Shown here: piece by piece, positions 61,789-64,000 of the stretch
Position numbering within the stretch: the first letter of the stretch is position 1
How the letters are laid out: each line of letters starts with the position of its first letter
From: Belliella calami
GTDB lineage: Bacteria; Bacteroidota; Bacteroidia; Cytophagales; Cyclobacteriaceae
Direction: 5' to 3'
Length of the DNA stretch: 64,000 bases
NCBI RefSeq assembly: GCF_022549695.1
Contig: NZ_JAKZGS010000004.1
Coordinates: 171,756-235,755 of the forward strand
Program-made: the position numbers and the translations under genes
Notes under the pieces: model-generated
Database searches by the model: none
Told to the model about the DNA's origin: nothing
What the model saw: the letters and a program-made list of their open reading frames with translations, nothing else

Positions 61789-61812
61789 GAAATGCAAAGA
61801 CTATTAAACCAA

Positions 61813-61842
61813 AAAAAGCGAGACTATTCAGTCTCGCTTTTT
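61813..61842 (-). terminator. Terminator overlapping the RNase G stop codon
   Basis: A 13-bp stem (AAAAAGCGAGACT with its inverse at 61830-61842) has a 4-nt ATTC loop. The last codons of the RNase G gene and its stop (61824-61826) lie within it. The arms carry A- and T-runs on both ends, so the stem closes with T-runs on both strands. Confidence 0.88.
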
Positions 61843-63395
61843 ACGTTTAGTTCTATTTCTTCTCCTGAATTGTCCAGGAATCTGTACTCCGTCACTGGAA
61901 GTGATGAATCTTTGATCAATTTTACCCATTTGAAATATTTGAAAAACCACCTTACCCTTTGTGATATGATGCCATTCGTAAAGAAGGCATGAAGGTATGG
62001 GTGTAATCCAATCTGGATATTTGAAATATTTTGGATAGTAGCCATATGCTCTAGGTCTTTCTCCAGTTTATCCGCCACCAATATGGAGGCCTGGATTTTG
62101 CCCGTTCCGTTACATGAAGGGCAAGTTTCTTTAGTGACAATGTTGACTTCAGGTCTTACACGCTGTCTAGTGATCTGCATCAGACCAAATTTGGTCAATG
62201 GCAGCACCGTGTTTTTGGACCTGTCATCTTTCATCTCATCTTTCATTGCATCATAGATCGCCTTCTTATTCTCGGCTCTTTTCATATCTATAAAGTCAAT
62301 GACGATGATGCCTCCCATGTCTCGAAGGCGCAATTGTCTAGCAATTTCTTTGGCAGCCACCAGGTTGGTCTTCAATGCCGTAGTTTCCTGATCGCTTTCT
62401 TGGTTGGATTTATTCCCACTGTTGACGTCGATGACGTGCAGGGCTTCGGTATGTTCAATAATAACATAACCACCTTGGGGAAGACTTATCGTCTGACCAA
62501 ACAAGCTTTTGATTTGCTTTTCTATTCCAAAATTTTCAAAGAGCTTAGCTTTACCATTGTGAAGCTTCACTATTTTTTCCTTTTCAGGAGCGATAGATCT
62601 GATATAAGATCTGATCTGATCGTAGATCAATTCATCCTCTACTGTGATTGCATCGAATGATTCGTTGAGCAGGTCTCTTATGATAGAGGATGCCATGCTC
62701 ATTTCTCCGATTACCTTGTCTTTTGGTTTTGCTTTTGGAAGCTTTTTCATACCATCTTCCCAAGTGCTTACCAGATTCCTTAGGTCTTTGTCAAGTTCTG
62801 TGACTGACTGACCTTCGGCTACTGTTCTGATAATCACGCCAAAATTGGCTGGTTTGATGGAAGTAATTAAGCGTACCAGCCTTTTTCTTTCGTCTGCACT
62901 ACGGATCTTTTTGGATACGTTGACAGTGTTGGAAAATGGTACCAATACCAAATAGCGACCGGCAATGGAGAGCTCACAGGATAGTCGAGGGCCTTTCGTT
63001 GAGATAGGCTCTTTTACAACCTGAACCAATATTTGGTTGTTTTTAGGAAGGACATTGGAAATTTTTCCAAGCTTTTCTATATCAGGCTCTAGGTCAAACC
63101 CTTTTAAATTGTAACTGGTGTAGTTACCGTTTTTGGCCAATTTCGAAAATTTGTTAAGGCTATTGATCTGAGGGCCAAGATCCTGATAATGCAGGAAGGC
63201 ATCTTTTTCATAACCTACATCAATGAATGCTGCATTGAGCCCATTGACGATTTTCCGAACCGTTCCAAGATAAATATCACCGACTTTGAACTGATTATCT
63301 TCTCCATCGGAATGGAGTTCTACCAGGCTTTTGTCTTTTAAAAGAGCGATACGACTACCGCTTTGAGCAGAATCGATTACTAATTCTGTGCTCAA
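61824..63395 (-). CDS. rng: Ribonuclease G/E-family endoribonuclease, 523 aa
   Basis: Cytosolic RNase acting on rRNA and mRNA. The N-terminal S1 domain contains GDIYLGTVRKIVNGLNAAFI and DVGYEKDAFLHYQDLG. Catalytic Asp residues are in LHVIDVNSGNKS and GGIIVIDFIDMKR. The zinc-link motif CPSCNGTGK is present. At 523 residues it is RNase G-sized, without the long C-terminal scaffold of RNase E. It is preceded on the same strand by the tiny COX24-type gene and the TPR gene, a common order in the phylum. Confidence 0.93.
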   Translation of the reverse strand: MSTELVIDSAQSGSRIALLKDKSLVELHSDGEDNQFKVGDIYLGTVRKIVNGLNAAFIDVGYEKDAFLHYQDLGPQINSLNKFSKLAKNGNYTSYNLKGFDLEPDIEKLGKISNVLPKNNQILVQVVKEPISTKGPRLSCELSIAGRYLVLVPFSNTVNVSKKIRSADERKRLVRLITSIKPANFGVIIRTVAEGQSVTELDKDLRNLVSTWEDGMKKLPKAKPKDKVIGEMSMASSIIRDLLNESFDAITVEDELIYDQIRSYIRSIAPEKEKIVKLHNGKAKLFENFGIEKQIKSLFGQTISLPQGGYVIIEHTEALHVIDVNSGNKSNQESDQETTALKTNLVAAKEIARQLRLRDMGGIIVIDFIDMKRAENKKAIYDAMKDEMKDDRSKNTVLPLTKFGLMQITRQRVRPEVNIVTKETCPSCNGTGKIQASILVADKLEKDLEHMATIQNISNIQIGLHPYLHAFFTNGIISQRVRWFFKYFKWVKLIKDSSLPVTEYRFLDNSGEEIELNVKSETE

Positions 63396-63458
63396 ATCGT
63401 GTCTCTGTTTATGTGAATGAACGTTTACTGTAAAAACTCAAAAAGAAGAAGTAATTAA

Positions 63459-63548
63459 TTACTTCTTCTTATGTCTGTTTTTTCTAAGTCTCTTCTTACG
63501 CTTGTGCGTAGCGATCTTATGTCTCTTTCTTTTTTTACCGCAAGGCAT
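63459..63548 (-). CDS. AURKAIP1/COX24-domain ribosomal mini-protein, 29 aa
   Basis: I found this 29-residue frame by translating the minus strand from ATG 63548 to TAA 63459. It reads MPCGKKRKRHKIATHKRKKR followed by LRKNRHKKK. It is almost wholly basic and matches the AURKAIP1/COX24 type (mitochondrial mS38; mycobacterial bS22), where K-K-R-K-R-x-H-K-x-x-x-H-K-x-x-K is conserved. It lies 63 bp upstream of the RNase G start and 29 bp after the TPR stop. Ribosome association here is inferred. Confidence 0.85.
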   Translation of the reverse strand: MPCGKKRKRHKIATHKRKKRLRKNRHKKK

Positions 63549-63577
63549 AGTTTTAAAGATTTAAGTTGAACAATTAT

Positions 63578-64000
63578 TTATAGCCTTTCGAGGTAGCTAT
63601 CGATACTAGACAAGATCATCTGATCTGTTGTCATACCTTTCACTTTCTCAAACTGCCTTTTTGATTTATTAGTTTGCTTTGATTCGAAATAACTTACAGC
63701 TAAATAAAATTGCCCCTGAAGATTGTCAGGATGGTATTGAACCAACTCCTCAAATCTTTCAGCTGCTCTATTATATTGACCGGACTGCATAGAAAGTGCT
63801 CCCATATTAAATAAGGCATCTTCATTTTTAGGATCTGCTTCCAATATTTCCCTCAGCATGGTAATACCCTGCATAGGATTGGAAGAAGACACGTAAGTCA
63901 TGGCCACTTTAGTTTTCAAATCAAGGCGTTTTGGATCTTTTTCCAAAACTTGATTCAGATAACTTCTTGTCTTTTCAGCCAATGTAGCTATTTTCTTCTC
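63578..64000 (-). CDS. TPR-repeat protein, 3' part only (cut by right edge)
   Basis: 141 codons are open to the right edge, so the N-terminus is missing; no in-frame ATG is required inside the window. Tandem tetratricopeptide helices are visible: LDLKTKVAMTYVSSSNPMQG, EDALFNMGALSMQSGQYNRA and NLQGQFYLAVSYFESKQTNK, each ending in an acidic-Pro turn (DPKN, HPDN). It probably mediates protein contacts. It is co-oriented with the ribosomal mini-protein and rng genes. Confidence 0.85.
   Translation of the reverse strand, partial: EKKIATLAEKTRSYLNQVLEKDPKRLDLKTKVAMTYVSSSNPMQGITMLREILEADPKNEDALFNMGALSMQSGQYNRAAERFEELVQYHPDNLQGQFYLAVSYFESKQTNKSKRQFEKVKGMTTDQMILSSIDSYLERL

Noticed and set aside
1-64000. 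tRNA, rRNA, CRISPR, prophage or transposase genes
   Set aside because: I looked for T-loop GGTTCGAATCC-type sequence, long direct repeats with unique spacers, DDE/HUH transposase motifs and phage structural genes and found none. The GGTTCGAATGG string near 19025 lies inside the M20 peptidase gene.

Overview
The window looks like the chromosome of an AT-rich Bacteroidota, most likely a marine or freshwater Cytophagales of the Algoriphagus/Cyclobacteriaceae type. The basis is a SusC/SusD pair, a fused MurF-alanine racemase, a YtxJ-type bacilliredoxin, many lipoproteins with a short signal ending in SC, DUF4221 and six-bladed-propeller lipoproteins, and the absence of strong Shine-Dalgarno sequences. 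Genus is inference; no rRNA or tRNA gene is visible. Where ORFs run far upstream of a signal peptide or family N-terminus I moved the start inward and say so.

Layout. 1-3478: the right part of a restriction-modification or defence locus, with an N6-adenine methylase overlapping a PD-(D/E)XK nuclease gene that leaves the window on the left. 3823-12459: a small polysaccharide-utilisation cluster (SusD, SusC, a secreted tandem CE12-type esterase, a KduD/gluconate-dehydrogenase-like SDR) with a UxuR-like palindrome before the SDR, suggesting pectin or rhamnogalacturonan use. 12466-24265: housekeeping and redox genes (nitroreductase, SRPBCC, YtxJ, DUF4403, DsbD, M20 peptidase, quinone oxidoreductase, thioredoxin with DUF6952, YjjX, YebC). 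24266-26500: ROK kinase and exported GH130. 26752-32800: type II NADH dehydrogenase, GGCT-like protein, Spy-like protein and a giant tricorn-type protease.

33108-40194 is the most unusual stretch: six tandem, same-strand paralogous DUF4221 lipoproteins in two subgroups of three. 41140-48780: MurF-Alr, a UPF0104 membrane protein and ScpA in one operon, divergent from dxs, which is followed by a DUF4160-DUF2442 pair and an alpha/beta hydrolase. 49289-57203: DASH photolyase/cryptochrome, a secreted His-rich protein, a Fic protein, a large glycosidase, YjbQ, a YefM-YoeB toxin-antitoxin operon with its operator, and a dipeptide epimerase. 57272-64000: M14 peptidase, SIMPL and DUF1456 proteins, a six-bladed-propeller lipoprotein, RNase G, a 29-residue AURKAIP1/COX24-type ribosomal protein gene and a TPR protein cut by the right edge.

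Intergenic DNA holds several unexplained elements: a diverged pair of about 110-120 bp repeats (24058 and 61573), a family of small hairpins built on CCTGAAAGG-like palindromes, and terminators whose stems overlap stop codons. The best candidates for something undescribed are the DUF4221 array and the methylase-nuclease pair. I saw no CRISPR array, prophage, transposase or replication origin.
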